From: Sthenelais limicola
Taxonomy: Eukaryota; Annelida; Polychaeta; Phyllodocida; Sigalionidae
Assembly (NCBI GenBank): GCA_942159475.1
Contig: OW804094.1
Coordinates: 21,681,067 to 21,745,066, forward strand
Direction of reading: 5' to 3'
DNA: 64,000 bases
Shown: one piece after another, positions 22,746-36,030 of the stretch
Numbering within the stretch: position 1 is the stretch's first letter
Layout of the letters: each line of letters opens with the position of its first letter
The notes under the pieces: model-generated
The model's database searches: none
Told to the model about the DNA's origin: nothing
The model's input: the letters and a program-made list of their open reading frames with translations, nothing else
Program-made: the position numbers and the translations under genes

Positions 22746-24396
22746 TATAAATTTGTAACTGTTCCCTGCCCAAGATATAACAGAATCTTTACCAACATTC
22801 TTAATACAACAGGCATCTCAGACTAAATGAATGTTTTGAATAATTAATTACAATCAGATATTTTATAATTGGTTTATTGGGAGAAAGTTACATTTCGCTT
22901 ACCAGAGAGCAGTGTTCCCACCAAAGACTGTATTAATTTGTTAGTAGATGAGACATAATATTTAGTCCTTTGTTACATTTATTCATAGTTTGAGGAGGGT
23001 GAGGAGTGGGTAGATACAAGGAGGTGTCATACATCAAAATAATCAATTTTATCCAAAAAATGATAACAAGATAAAAACAAAACCGTGCAAAGTGCGGGCA
23101 TCTTGGATTTTCGGACCAAATGAGTGGGATCTGCCTGTGATATTAATTCATACATAATTAACTAGCCATCATATACCAAATTATTTTCCATTAAAACTAT
23201 TCCTTACAAATGGATGACTAAAATAATGGTGAAACAAAAGCTCCATTGTTGTAACCGGTGAATGGCCTCACAAACTCTCATAAATAATAAGTTGTATTAA
23301 CTTAGAGATGGTTCGACGCGAATAAACACCATGAAGGAAGTGAGAAAGTTTTGTTTCTTTTATTTATTTCTCAACGTTTCAATTGAATGGTCTCACAAAC
23401 TCTCATAAATAATAAGTTATATTCTTAGAGATATTGTCTGAAGCCAATTATGCATCGTATTTGTCCCTTTATCGGTTAGTTGGCTTAAAGTGGCTAAGAT
23501 CACTATTTTGACTATAATGTAATTTAGAAATAATATGTTTGTAGTTTTCGATGACCTGCACAAGTAAGAACATTTGTGTGGAATACCAACTCTATATATT
23601 CCTTAGATTAATTGATATTTGTTAATGAAGAATGTGGCAGAGATTGCATTGGGGAATTTAAATCTGAGAGAGAAGTAACTTGACCATGAGGCGCTGCCCT
23701 CAGTGCATGGTGAAGGGATGTGCAGTACAAGCGAGGCAGGAGGTACATACTGACATATATACCCTGTCCCATCCAGGTGTTACAGACTGTTGTGTCTGTG
23801 AGGCACATCACACTGGTGGCACGGTTAGAAATTGGAGTTTTAAACTCTTGATACTTAAAATATAAGTATATATACATTAATGCTCCCGAGTATCCATTAC
23901 CAATATATTAATCTAGAACATAGTTGAAATTCCGTCAAACTTTCCCCAAATCGGGAGCTCAGTGATATTTGTCACTTTAATTAATTGATGAAGTATTTCG
24001 AAGTAGTGAGAGTCAATGACTAGAATGCTTGATCAATTTTTAAAACGTGTTGATGTTGTTCAACGCTGAACATGCCCTAATTAAGTGGTTGAATAATTAA
24101 TTGGTTGTCATTGTTGTGTTGTGTTGGAAAGTGCCTGTATCAACAAGCCAAGATGACATTGATCTGGTTGTATATATTGTAGAAATTAGGAGTATAAAGT
24201 AGTGTACTATATATATATATACACTAACCATTGGTCAATGGTGGTACATTGAAAGCTCACTGGAGGGAGTGGTATGTAAATATTCTCCATTAGACTATTT
24301 GGCTCTTCCTCAGTCTCTCGCCACCCCTTGTGCAGTCAATTCCTTAAATGCTATACATGTATTTATTACATGCACATTCCTTTTGAGAGGTGCAAT
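22746..24396. other. Unassigned AT-rich stretch
   Basis: No gene. CAAACTCTCATAAATAATAAGTT occurs twice (about 23271 and 23396), marking a short direct duplication. A (TA)n tract is at about 24208-24222. Confidence 0.4.
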
Positions 24397-24658
24397 AATG
24401 CACTTGTCAATTGCATCCCCCACCCCCCCACCCCCGGGTAGGTAGGGGAATGGTAGGGGAATGTCTGAGAAAACATTCCCCCACCCAGGGGGAGATTTCC
24501 CTTAGTTTACAGCAATATCAACTGGAGGGGTGGGAGAATGTCTGCCAGTGCCTATTCTATACCTTGGTTCTCAAGAGAGGAATAGCATTGCATAAAATGT
24601 ATCACAAGGGGGGTTAGTTGGGGTAGGGGCCGGGGTTATGGGAGGGGTATGGAGGTGT

Positions 24659-24684
24659 TATATATATATATATATATATATATA
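24659..24684. repeat. (TA)n microsatellite
   Basis: About 12 TA units at the 3' end of the inserted LINE. Confidence 0.9.
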
Positions 24685-25655
24685 AAGATTTTTATTCAAG
24701 TTGATCAGTACAGTTACATGAAATGGACAGGAGCCTCTGCGAACAAATCTTCCAGATCCGCCCATCGGATATACCTACTCCAATCTCCAGAATAACAAAA
24801 TAAAATACAAAGCACCACTTCTGGATACATTAGTCTTCAAGTTAAAGCTAATACAGCACCAATTTACAATGAAAACTCACCACAGAGTCTATTAATATGA
24901 TATGTGATATAATGAGTAATAATTATCTTGTGTAAGACATTAACCCAATAGACCGTTATAATGATAATTGGTTAGTAAAACCTGTTTACTATGTATTATT
25001 GTGAGCAATAATTGTCTATGACAATACATTACTTCCAGCAAACATTAATGAAAATAATACTTGGTCGATAAACTTGTTCACTGACCATACAATGAATCAG
25101 TGTTACATCAGTCATTAATATCATGAATTAAAAGACCTTACATATGGAAAAGAACAGCACCAACATAATGTGACCAATTCAAGTCACTCATTCTCCCCCC
25201 AGATATCGATATATCGATTTTGTTTGAGGACTTACACTCCTTAACCCCCCTCCCTGACATGAATCCCCTGTGCCCTGGGTACAATGGTGGTATGACATGT
25301 TTATAATACAGATTTAAGATATGGATCGAATTCAGCTATATACCCCGCATTAAGGTATGACCTGAATTTAATCCGCGTAGTCGTAAGCTGAACCGTGTCT
25401 GGCAATTCGTTCCATAACAACGGCAGTGTGAAAAGATAGGATTTCCTGAAAACTTCATTTCTTGGGAAGGGAACTTTTAATTTCTTCCCTTTCTTTAATC
25501 TTCGCAACCCTATATTTCTGGTATCGATATTACTTGGGTCCCTAGAACGTAAGAAGGCCCTGTCCAATGTATGTATATTTCTCCTGGTTCTCAGGGATGG
25601 GATTTTCAGTTTGGCATGTATTGCAGCCGTGCTTGTATACTTTGGGAGATTTAGA
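24684..25655 (-). pseudogene. LINE 3' part, RT C-terminal region
   Basis: The minus-strand frame from 25567 to 25301 encodes RNIGLRRLKKGKKLKVP, VFRKSYLFTLPLLWNELPD and a short tail to a stop. This is the C-terminal region that follows the reverse transcriptase in CR1/L2-type LINEs (the LWN.LP motif). The frame extends upstream through KLKIPSLRTRRNIHTLD. It is 5'-truncated, with the 3' end at the (TA)n tract. The fragment at 29400-29760 is the same family. Confidence 0.75.
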
Positions 25656-26429
25656 ATTATGTTATGGGGGGCGGGGGATTAGGTGCGGGGGAGGGGGGGG
25701 GCGGTAGGTGACTTCCCATATGACTGCCCACCCTGTGCAGTCATTTCTGACAGCATATAGAACAGATGGTAAGATGCACTGGTTCCAGTTCATCCTCCAA
25801 CTGGCTTCACCCTAGCCCATGCAGTATTTGGAACAACAGGTACAGGGGCATACTGTATACATGCAGATTGCAACCACTATCTATATGTTGTTTGGACAGC
25901 AACTACCCCCTATATAGTGTTTCCACCAGTGCCCACTCTATACCTCGGTTCCTTTGGTGGTTTTCAGTGTGTATGGGCTTGGCTAGGCAAAGATCTAAAG
26001 TAACAAACACCCTCCAATATATACACATAGAGTGTCACCTTTGAACATGGCAGGGATTTACTACCACCTATATAGTGTTTCAACACTGTCAAGTCAGAAC
26101 CTGCCTTGCTGAACATGATGGGGGACTCTTCATTCCATGGTACCCTATACTAGATATGCCAAGATCCTTTAGTGTTGAAGGTAGGGTTAGGGTAGGGGTT
26201 AGGGTATGGGGTCCCTGGGGGTGGGGGTGGGGAGGGCTCATGGGAGGGGGTTGTTGAGGGGGTATATGTCACAAGTCTCCTGTAGGTATATGCATGCTTC
26301 CCCCCCACCCCCCCCCACCCTAAACAAATGTGAGGAATTTGTTTTTTTTCTTTGATGGAGTCTAGGCTCTCTTTTGATGACAGGAAGCCTACTGCCCCCC
26401 ACCTTCTGCCCCTCCCCCTCCCCCCTCCC

Positions 26430-26460
26430 CTCTCCCCCTCTCCCCCCCCCCCCCCCCCTG
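26430..26460. repeat. Poly(C)-rich tract
   Basis: A C run of about 18-20 after CTCCCCTCTCCCCCTCTCC. Part of the G/C-skewed interior of family I copy 2. Confidence 0.8.
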
Positions 26461-27046
26461 CCACACTAAACAAATTGAATTTTTGTGAAATTCTTCTTCA
26501 TCAATGGAGTGTATCTAGGTTCTCTTCTGATGATAGGAAGCCTACTGCCCCTACAAATCCTCATAATTGAAATAATTCAATATCTAATAATATTCCCTGG
26601 AGGGCTGTCTCGTATCGTGACATGCTTAAATAATTTGTATTTTTGTCCTTGCACTTAAGCCCCTGCCTGTCTTATAATAATACAAGGATGATCATTTTAT
26701 ATGATCATATGAATACATTGATGTGAATGCAATTATATTCCATATTTATTATGAATACATATATAATTGAATATGAAGCATGGGTGCCCTAAAGACTGTT
26801 GTGTCATATTGTGACATAAATTTGACGGACAAGATATTTAAGCTTAGTTCAGTGAGAATTTAAATATCAAGACAGAAATTGTCTAAAATAATGTCCTCTG
26901 AAAAAATATGCCCCAGGGGGGTCGGGGATTTACAGGAATTTCTTGCCCTGGGGGGTCGGGGATTTCATCAAATTTCCCAAAAGGCCAAGGACATTCCCCT
27001 ACCTACCCGGGGGTGGGGGGGTGGGGGATGCAATTGACAAGTGCAT

Positions 27047-27776
27047 AAGTGGGGTGCAATAGAAATATTTTTATGGTATGAGTACCATAAAAATTCAAAT
27101 TGGGTTTTCTTTTAGCTTTTAGACACTCTATGAAGATTCAAATCCAAAAACAAAGGTTAATATATCAATATTTGTCCATGCTAGGGGCATATAATAAATA
27201 GCGCATGGAACTCTGTACTATTACTTGAATATTTATTGGACTACGCAATCGAATCCAATAAATATTCAATTACTAGCTCTGAGTTCCATTTTCTCTATAT
27301 ATGATATATATTGCAATTGATTGAGATAGTACAGAAGTACAAAATTTGACTCAAAATAAATTTAACAACGCCCTTCAATACTGAACATGACACTAAAGAT
27401 ATGTTACAAAGGTGCTGTAGCCAGCTAAAAATTCCAAATAGCCACCTGGCATGAAACTTAAAGACATCTCTGATTATATGTATATAACTTGCTGTCCATG
27501 CCATTAATCATAGTATACATATATATATTAGAGTATGATGAGTGGAAAATGGTGCTTGACTTTATTTTACACTATATTTTCCATGCTTACTCCTTATTTA
27601 TATATATTGCATTTTTATTCAGAAATAACAAGTAATACTCGAATTAGATACAATCATCTGCCAAGGCAGGTCTTCCAGAGCAATCCAGATCCAATACATT
27701 ATTTTTACCATACAAATCATTACAATGTAGAGGTAATAATCTTTTACAGTATAGCAAATACAAAGGTTTCAGATCT
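27047..27776. other. Unassigned AT-rich stretch
   Basis: No exon or repeat found. ATTGAATATTTATTGGA words appear in inverted form near 27225-27275 (TTGAATATTTATTGGA / TCCAATAAATATTCAA), a 16-bp inverted repeat. Confidence 0.4.
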
Positions 27777-28188
27777 GATGTGTTTCAGGAAAATGAGTCA
27801 CAAGTAGCAAAATTGGTGTTTTTCAAAGTTGTTTACTTACAGGATTTCTTTGTTGGAATATTTTCAATTTTAGAGTGTCTAGTCCTTGTGGCTGTATGAA
27901 TACATCTACCAAATTTCAAGACTGTTTATTAATTATATCAGTGCATTACTTATCATGCCATTGAGTATATTTAATGATTGAGCTATATTTAGAGGTAATT
28001 ATCCACCAAGAAATATTGCAATATTTTTTTTTTCAAAACTAAAAATACCAAAACTAAAAAGATAAAATACATTAGATGTCCCTAATGTTTACATTCATTG
28101 GAATCCGGTTGGTGTCATCTTTTCAAATATGGTGATATCTCAAAATACATATTTGCGACTTATGACACATTTTCTTAAAATGGATCAC
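27777..28188. mobile_element. Family B MITE
   Basis: The left end is GATGTGTTTCAGGAAAATGA. The right end is TTTGCGACTTATGACACATT, then TTCTTAAAATGGATCAC. Full length (about 412 bp) but diverged. Confidence 0.8.
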
Positions 28189-29400
28189 ATATATTATTAA
28201 GGATTTCCTTGAAAGGCCAGGCCTGTGGATATTAATGTCCGTGAATCTGTTTACTTTTGATTATTGTGGGTTTGAGTATTGAGTAATGTTCGTCCCCTGT
28301 TTGTGGTCTGTCTGTTCATTTTACTAAGATATTTTGTAGATGCAATATTTCAACAATGTCACACAAGAATTAACAAGTTTCAACTACGGGTTAAAACATA
28401 ACAGTACCAAGATATGATACTATCTAATATATTCCCCAAACCCATAGTAAATAAGAAGGGATTGTTGTTGCGGCAAGCAGCAGGGGATCTGGACAACGCC
28501 TTTATTTTACAAAAAACATAAAATATAAAAAAACAAAAACAAGCAGGTGTAGTAGGGTTGGAGGTTTGGATGGTACTAGAGAGTGACAGTGCAGTCACAA
28601 CTACCGAGGCAAGGAGGAGGTGCCATCCAGAGGGTATGATGGCACCAGGTGGGCGCTGGGGGGCGCAACGTCATTTTGTGGCATTTTACGTCCATAAATA
28701 TGGATTCTTTTGTAAGATTATAGGCCCACCATCCCGCCCACAACACTGTGAACACCCTACCTGCTTGCCTCTCCCATTGGCGTCTCCCGACGCATCAAAA
28801 TAATAGGCCTATCATTTTTTAGCTTTAATCCATCTGGCCTCCATCGCCGATCGGCTATAATGGAGGCCAGTCATGAGTGCAGAGGTTTGTTTTGGCTGGT
28901 GCTGCTGGTGGCGCTACCTCGGGGGGGGGGGGGGGGGGTGAGAAACCATTCCTGTCACTTCCTGTTAGTTTACCACATTGCCACAAGGTGTAAGTCATGC
29001 CGAGCCTACAAGCATGGTTATGGCTTCCAAGTTCTTCATGCAGATAAAGCGTGAATGCGAGAGGTCTGTTATGCAGTAATTATACCAGTAAGAGCTAAAT
29101 TTTTTTGGTCAAATCTCTCCCTAAGGCTCTAACTTAGGCACTCATGTAACTTTGGGGTCTTGGACAATGAGAAATAGAGGGGGTTTCCCGATCATGGAGG
29201 AAGTTGTCCAGTACAATTTGTATCTCCGAAGGAGGAATGGCGATTGTTCTGGCTTGGGTTTTATGCGGTGCATAATTAATAATTATGCCATTTCGCCAGC
29301 TTGTCTAGTGTCAGTCCATACATATATATGTAACCATATACATCACATAGTATATACTATTTACACTGTGTAAGTTATAATGTTAATATTGGTGTATCGA
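28189..29400. other. Unassigned stretch with poly(G)
   Basis: A G run of about 18 is at 28921-28938. No coding evidence beyond short open frames. Confidence 0.4.
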
Positions 29401-29760
29401 TCTTTCATAAGGTCTAGTATGCCTTGTGTATGATGGCTAATTTATGCATGATAAATTGTTATTCTCTTTATAATTTACTCAAACTGTTTCCCTCATTTAT
29501 CAGGTTAATACCACTGTCTGCTATATATTAATAGTTAATTGGGCTTTATCCGAGAGGTTATTCCAGAGATTTGTCAATCTGTACAGATATGAACGTTTAA
29601 AAATGTTGTTTTTTGATTGTGGCACAATCAGTTTCCTACCATTCGTTAACCTTCTTAGTCCTATCTTTCTACTGTCAACATTATTTTTATTCCTGGAGTG
29701 CATATGCCAGCTCAAGGAGATGACTATCCCTTCTTACTACATTATCTTATAACTAATTAT
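29400..29760 (-). pseudogene. LINE C-terminal fragment
   Basis: Minus frame 29715-29521: KIGLRRLTNGRKLIVPQ, then IFKRSYLYRLTNLWNNLSD and a stop. It aligns by eye with the fragment at 24684-25655 (IGLRRL..G.KL.VP, F..SYL, LWN.L.D). Truncated on both sides; outer limits approximate. Confidence 0.7.
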
Positions 29761-29884
29761 TGGATTATGTTAGAGCTTCCAGACTTTGCTTATGTTATTT
29801 ATTCCCTGATTTGGTTGTGAGCGGACAATATAATCACAATACATGCCGCTCACGGACTGACAAATATAATCGGGGCTGTATTAG

Positions 29885-30171
29885 CATTGTATCGAAAGTA
29901 GGAAAAAATGTGATGTATTAATTATATCAGTGCGTTTCTTAGATCATCTCATTGAGTATATTTAGCTACTTTACTGGTTATTATCTACCCAGAAATGTTA
30001 CAAACGTTTTTTTCAAAAATAAAAATATCTAACTAAAAAGATAAAAGTACCTATTAGATGTCCTTAATGTTTACATTCATTGGAATCACCTTGATCTCCT
30101 CTTTTCAATTATGGTAATATCTCAAAATCCATATTTTGCGACTTATGACTCATTTTCCTGAAACGGATCAC
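29885..30171. mobile_element. Family B MITE, right part
   Basis: Shares the internal TCATTGAGTATATTTAGCTA segment and the right end TTTGCGACTTATGACTCATT, TTCCTGAAACGGATCAC. The left end is missing. Confidence 0.7.
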
Positions 30172-30589
30172 AAATGTAGATTTCTTTAGTAATTTTGACA
30201 CCCATGCTCCTTCAACCAACTCATTAGTTAACCTGTATACATCCACTCCCAACTGACTAGAAGTTGTTTTTGACTTAGTTGTTTGTACCATTGTGCAGTG
30301 ATACACATATCTGACAAACATAAATCTTTCCATGCCCCAATAACTGCCTTCTCACTCAGGGCCGCTGCTTATTTGTTTTTTTTGTTCTTTTCACTCTGGG
30401 CTACTGTTTAGATTGCATTGTAACTGAGCAAATACACTCCAAGTATGAACGACTTACCATGATACGGAAAATAAGTCATATGGAAACATGCAATCAAGGT
30501 GATTCACTTGATCTAAATTTTTGTAGCATTTCATTTATTTCTTAAAAAGATGATAGCATTACTTCTGCTAAATGCCTTATTAGGAAAAT

Positions 30590-30957
30590 ACAATGAGATG
30601 TAAAAAAAAATATCATGGAAAGTAAAAATAAATTTGATTTATTTATAGGATACATAAGTTGCTAATAATCTAATAAGTATTTTTAGATTTTAAATTTGAT
30701 ATTTTCGTTTTTGAAAAAAAAGTTTCCAATATTTCTGGGGGTCAATAAACAGTAAAGTAACTAAATGTAGTCCATATGAGGACCTTTAAAACGAAAGGAT
30801 ATATATTACATAGATTGTCCTGAAATTTACTACATCGATATAGCTAAAAGTGATAAACCCTCCAAAAAATAGAACATTCCAATAATGTGATCTTGTGGAA
30901 AAACACTTTGAAAAATATCAATTTTGCGACTTATGACTCATTTTCCTAAAACACGTT
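30590..30957. mobile_element. Family B MITE, diverged
   Basis: Internal TTTTCGTTTTTGAAAAAAA and CAATAAACAGTAAAGTAACT, with the right end TTTGCGACTTATGACTCATT, TTCCTAAAACACG. The left end is not found. Confidence 0.65.
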
Positions 30958-31855
30958 CTCATAACAGTTTAGATTACAAAAGGGGTCCCCACAATATGTA
31001 TTTTGGTTGACAAAGCTGAAAAGGTCAGGTTGAGGTTGAGTCAGAGGTTGAGTTTGATGTAAATTTTACTGTTTACATCGTTGTTTGCTGTTGTCAACTC
31101 TAGGTTAGATTGACTAGACCTAGATAATAGTTTTCTAATTCATTTGTCAATCTTTTCATGTTAATAGAATCTTGGATTCTGAGGCATTGGTGGCGCCCCC
31201 TAGCCGCTGACGTATCTCACTACCCATAAACCACCCTACTTCCTTCTTCTTCACCTTCCAACCAAACTCTCAACTTCACATACTTGAGTAATTCATTCCT
31301 CCCACCCACCCTACAAATAACACAATAACGTCAGCCGCTAAAAAATTTAAAAACTTCCTTTTTATCACATTTTATACCGCTTGCACCTATAAATTATTCT
31401 ATTCTCAAATCAATTTATATCTTACTTATCAATCATTTTATATGACTTTATTATATTCAAAATAAAAATCAATGTCGTCGCCCAGCTTTGCCTCCTCTCT
31501 CTCCTTCAACTTTTATTCTTATAATTTATGATTTAATCTCATCTTATATATAATTGGGTTGGTCACGAATGTCTTTTCCATATTGATTTCAACAGAAATT
31601 TTCCTGAAGTTTTACCCTAAAAATAGGGTGTCAGTGAAATGTCCAGAAGATACAAATAGAGTGAAGACTCTACAAATAGAGTGAGATCTAACTTGGGAGT
31701 TAAAGTAAACGTGTCGTAAAATATATCAGAGACAAACAAATATCATAAACATGTTCATATTTCATTATTTAGTATGATTTTCCTAAGTTAATTATTAGAC
31801 GATGAAATGTCTAGAAAAGTTATAAAAGAGAGAATATGACTATAGTATAAGAGTT
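30958..31855. other. Unassigned AT-rich stretch
   Basis: TACAAATAGAGTGA repeats twice at about 31650-31685. No coding evidence. Confidence 0.35.
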
Positions 31856-31980
31856 CTCTATAGCTACAGGTAAAACTCTATAACACTGGTAGTTCCCTTT
31901 ACCTACTGGTAGTTTCCTAAAGCTAGTGGTAATTGCCTATAGCTACTGGTAATTGCCTATAGCTACTGGTAGTTTTCTGC
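31856..31980. repeat. About 22-bp tandem repeat
   Basis: Five to six units built on CTATAGCTACTGGTAATTGC, for example at 31920-31965. Sequence on both sides is unrelated. Confidence 0.8.
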
Positions 31981-32359
31981 TTTTATTCTTTCTGATAGTA
32001 GAAATTGAAAAAAACATGTTAGAGGAATACCTTAGGTTAAGTTTTATTACATAATAGTTGGGAGCTACCGGTCATCCCAGTTGACAAACTCAGATTGCAT
32101 CAACAGCACCCACATATCCAAAAGTGTTTTGCAATCAATAATTATATTTTAACAGACAATTTATATACACAATGAAGTTGAAATAATTGTAAAAATGTCT
32201 TCCTTGATATTTGTTGTGAACAAAGGAGGCAATGTAAAATCAGAACTTTCGTAAAGGTTTTTCTGAAAACATAAACAATGAAACCGTGGCCTAAGTGGGT
32301 TCAAACAATCCATTGTCATGCATGGCCCTGAACTCAGATGTATGGCGATAGACTAAGGT

Positions 32360-32448
32360 AAGTGATACCTATTAGAATGCTGGTCTACCTTATTGTAACC
32401 AACACCTTTTTGCAATAAAGAATCCTTGAATTGAATTGAATTGAATAC
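32360..32448 (+). mobile_element. LINE 3' tail with (TTGAA)n end
   Basis: TTAGAATGCTGGTCTACCTT, then TTTGCAATAAAGAATCCTTG and (AATTG)n. Same family as the tail at 1-100. Confidence 0.55.
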
Positions 32449-34600
32449 CAAACACACATGGTACATAATTATCAGAAAGACACCAGACCATTATAACTTG
32501 CAACAACGAAGTATAATATTCAATATTTAAACGTTTAATTTCTTAGTTGTTATTTCACCAAGGATAGAAAAACTATTATGCTTAATACCATTATCATTCA
32601 ATTAAGTACCTTTCCCTTAGGGGAAGATGAAATCAACATGGAACAAAAACATCAAATTTCCTTTTTAAATTCATGAAATCAGCAGAGCTAGAATAATTGC
32701 AATCAAAATAGGATGATCCCAAATTATGTACTTCTCAATTAGTTGTTACATGAAAAAGAAACACAGATATGAATTAGCAAATAACTCTTAATGAAAAGCA
32801 GTCCATTACATCAAGCATAAGTATTGATACATTTCCCGGAGAGATCTAACTTCTCAATACTGCTATCTAAAATGACCCATCTCTGTACCAAATTTCAGGT
32901 TCTCAGATCTATTCTAATGTTCAGAATTGGTTGAAGTACATACTGATATGAACAATGAATGAGCTTGCAAACTAAAGTCAAGTCAACTAGGAAGTGGGCC
33001 TGAAGGGTCTTTTGATCAGCCATTTTGGATCTTAGAACCATTTGGCAGCCATCTTGGAAATTCTAAAAGCTGAAGCATATCACTGAAATGTTATCATTAA
33101 ATAAATGTTATATTTTAGAACATAAATAATTGCCTTACCCCATAAAATATACATAAAATGAGCCATTTTGGAGAAATTTCAGTATATTATCAGTTGCTAA
33201 GCAACCATACATAGCCTAGCAACCATATGATTAGCTGAAATAGTTAAAAAAATTAGAGAACTATTCCATAGACTACTTTATGTGGGTATACCATATCAAA
33301 TTATTGGTTAGAATTCAGTATTTCCAGGGAATGGCCAAAATTTAACTGAAAAAATGTTACCATGGCAACAGAACCCAAGAAAACAATATTTCAGAATGGG
33401 TCAATATCCAAAATTAATCAGCATACCAAAATCTATCACTGTACCAAATTTCATGCTTTCATACCAATTTGAAGAATTCTTGCATTTTTTTGCACCAATC
33501 TACCTGACTAGTAGAAGACATTTCTGTTCAGACCATCCATGGGATATGGATGATTTTATATCAGCAGAAAGCTGACATTGTTGCGGTTTGTATGGTACAT
33601 GTTACTTTCTATCTTAAATAGTTCTGCTTTCATTAAGCAAATACGATGTGCGACGTAAAAACGTGCGACGTAAAAACATGTGTTTTCACTCTCTATGCAC
33701 AAGGCATATGAGTTTAAACCCTTCATATTGCACTGGCAACAAGAGAATCAATTGCCCAATCATATTAGTTTATATGATTTTTTACAATAGGATTGAAAAG
33801 CACAACTAATCAATGTGGCAATGTAAAAACATACATAATTAGCCATTTTCCCATTTTCCCACTTTTTTAAACAGACATAACATCCCTACTAACGGTCCTA
33901 TTTGGACTCATTAGGTATCAAATGTTAGGGATTGTTTTAAACATATATCAGATGAGTTTTATTCTTGTGAAATACAACACATTCATTGCATGAAAGTGAG
34001 CAAAATGTGCGATGTAAAAACAAAAAAAAAACTTCTAAATATTGTTTGTGCCATAATTTAAAATAAATGTAAGTTGGGTTACTAAAATGCATTAAAATTC
34101 GAACCTGGTGACTGAGCAAAATCAATCAGATATAAAAAACGCAAATTGATGTAGATTTCTGAATCCCCAGCTTCCAAATGTTTAATCATTGGAAAATATC
34201 GATTTTAAATGGTTTTAGCCCATGAAATAATCATCAGCCCTATAATAATGAATATATCAGAGGAATTCTCAAGCCAAGAGGAATCTGTCAGTAGGATTTG
34301 TTTTAATATAAATGAATGTTACAGTAAGATATGAGGGATAGAAGGGCCAAAGTTAGGAGAAAAGGGCCTGGGCCCATTTCGTAGGAATGGACCATATATT
34401 TATTAAGAATTTTTTCCACAAGCAAAGTATAGGTATGGTGTGGTAAGGACGACAGCAGTGAAATCCCTAAGTGAGAGCGGTGTGTATTTTGGAGGGAAAC
34501 ACAATAGGTGGCGCCTCTGGCCTACCTCAAATTTCTATAAACATATACAAGTATATATTGATTCTAATGACATTTTGCAGTTTGTAGCTGGGATAGAGAG
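32449..34600. other. Unassigned AT-rich stretch
   Basis: No gene supported. CAGCCATTTTGGATCTTAG and CAGCCATCTTGGAAATTCT at about 33020-33065 form a small diverged duplication. GTGCGACGTAAAAACGTGCG followed by ACGTAAAAACATG is a short tandem at about 33650-33680. A (GAGA)n run is at 34600-34632. Confidence 0.4.
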
Positions 34601-34639
34601 AGGGAAAGAGAGTGAGAGAGAGAGAGTGGGAGAGAGATA

Positions 34640-34770
34640 CGTTACACCTGAATACAAAGAAAAACACCTCCTGCTTATTTGTACATAAAAATGAAACCAC
34701 AATTGACCATTATTTTAGCTTTATTTAGTTAGTGTTAGCGTTAGCGTTGTGGTTGCTAAATCAGCCTACT
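34640..34770. mobile_element. End of a (TTAGCG)n-armed element
   Basis: Carries AAAGAAAAACACCTCCTGCT, then TTATTTGTACATAAAAATGA, and at the right GTTAGCGTTAGCGTTGTGGT followed by TGCTAAAT. These words match the element at 41194-41663, but the hexamer run is only about three units long here. Confidence 0.6.
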
Positions 34771-34899
34771 GTCGTCGACCTTAGGGAGTATTGTTACCTT
34801 TGCCTATTTAAACCAATATTTTTACGGTAGGGCTTGAATAAGTAGGGAGCTCAGTTCCCGCCGATATTGTCACCATTGTAAATAACAGGCACATAAAAG

Positions 34900-35113
34900 T
34901 AACAACATTTACACAACAGTATTTATTTTCGTGCAGATAAAACTTCGCGCACTAAGTACTTTGACACCTTTTTGCACAGATTTAAATTCGCGCATCAAGG
35001 AAGTCTTACACCTTGTTTATGCAATAATTATACCTTTCGTGCAGGATTAATTTTCATGCACAAAGGTGGGTGCGCGAAAATAAATACTGTGCGAACATTA
35101 ATACGTTTACAGT
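34900..35113. mobile_element. Family H MITE, copy 1
   Basis: Matches the copy at 53182-53375 in inverted orientation: GTATTTATTTTCGTGCAGAT at the left; ATAATTATACCTTTCGTGCA inside; GCGAACATTAATACGTTTAC then AG at the right. The left terminus is diverged. Confidence 0.75.
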
Positions 35114-35200
35114 ATTTATAGCATATACATTATATATGGTCCTTACTCCCCAGCTAATACTAATTGAAATATACTCAGATACATCCAGCATTTATCATAT

Positions 35201-35436
35201 GGGTCAGATTTTCAGAAAATGTACAATTCGCCTTCACCGATCCTCTCAAATAACCCATATTTAAGACAAAAATGAGCTTCAAAATGCAGTTTAACACAAC
35301 AGAACTGATACTTTGAATCAATGCCATACCAAATATACTTAGATATTACCCAGTATTCTTCATTTTTCAGTCTAATTCAGCCTAAATTCCCAAATGTGTA
35401 GAGCTGCCAATTGTACATTTTCTGAAAATCTGACCC
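35201..35436. mobile_element. Family A MITE
   Basis: Full-length copy, 236 bp, from GGGTCAGATTTTCAGAAAAT to TTCTGAAAATCTGACCC. The 4-bp flanks ATAT / ATAT fit a target-site duplication. Confidence 0.9.
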
Positions 35437-35442
35437 ATATGC

Positions 35443-35807
35443 GATATGTTTCAGGACAATGATCGAGTCATAAGTCGCGAAAATTAGATTTTGAGATATC
35501 ATCATATTTGAAAAGATCAGACCAAGCCGATTCCAATGAATGTAAACATATCTAATAAGTACTTTCATCTTTTTAGTCAGATATTTTTATTTTTGAAAAA
35601 GAAACGTTTGCAATATTCCGCGGTGGATAATTACCAGTAAAGTAGCTAAATATACTCGATATGATAATCTACGTAACGCACTGATATAATTATTAAACAG
35701 TCTTGAATTTTGGTATATGTATTCATACAACCACAATGACTAGACACCCCAAAAATGAACCCCAATTGCAACTTGTGACTCATTTTCCTTAAACTCATAC
35801 CATATTG
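35443..35807. mobile_element. Family B MITE
   Basis: The left end is GATATGTTTCAGGACAATGA, the right end is CAACTTGTGACTCATTTTCC. Diverged. It starts 7 bp after the previous family A copy. Confidence 0.75.
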
Positions 35808-35814
35808 CAGCTCA

Positions 35815-36030
35815 AAGGTGGTCTCCACTGGCTGCGCGGTAAGCTCTGCAGTAAGCTCTGCGGTAAGCCTTGTGATGGGGCTGTAATGGTGAGAAGTGGC
35901 GAGGTCCTGCCTACATGGCCAGTGAACCATGAATAGGCAAGGACCTCATCATTCCTTTCCACCTACAGAACCTGCACAAACCATCACAAGGCTTACCGCA
36001 GAGCTTACCGCAGCCAGTGGAGACCACCCT
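35815..36030. mobile_element. Family D MITE, copy 2, nested in family A
   Basis: From AGGTGGTCTCCACTGGCTGC to GCAGCCAGTGGAGACCACCC. The flanks (ATATTGCAGC on the left, AATTTAGCAGAATG on the right) are neighbouring internal words of family A, so D inserted into an A copy, whose right end remains at 36031-36100. Confidence 0.85.

Larger units (their letters stand above)
24397..27046. mobile_element. Family I element, copy 2
   Basis: Its ends, AATAATGCACTTGTCAATTG and CAATTGACAAGTGCATAAG, match copy 1 at 884-2597. The left 200 bp correspond to the right end of copy 1 in reverse complement, and the right 170 bp to the left end of copy 1 (GGTCGGGGATTTACAGGAAT, TTTCCCAAAAGGCCAAGG). The interior (25830-26560), with TATATAGTGTTTCAAC and AAGATCCTTTAGTGTTG, is however in the same orientation as in copy 1. 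A LINE fragment (24662-25655) is inserted. Confidence 0.7.
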
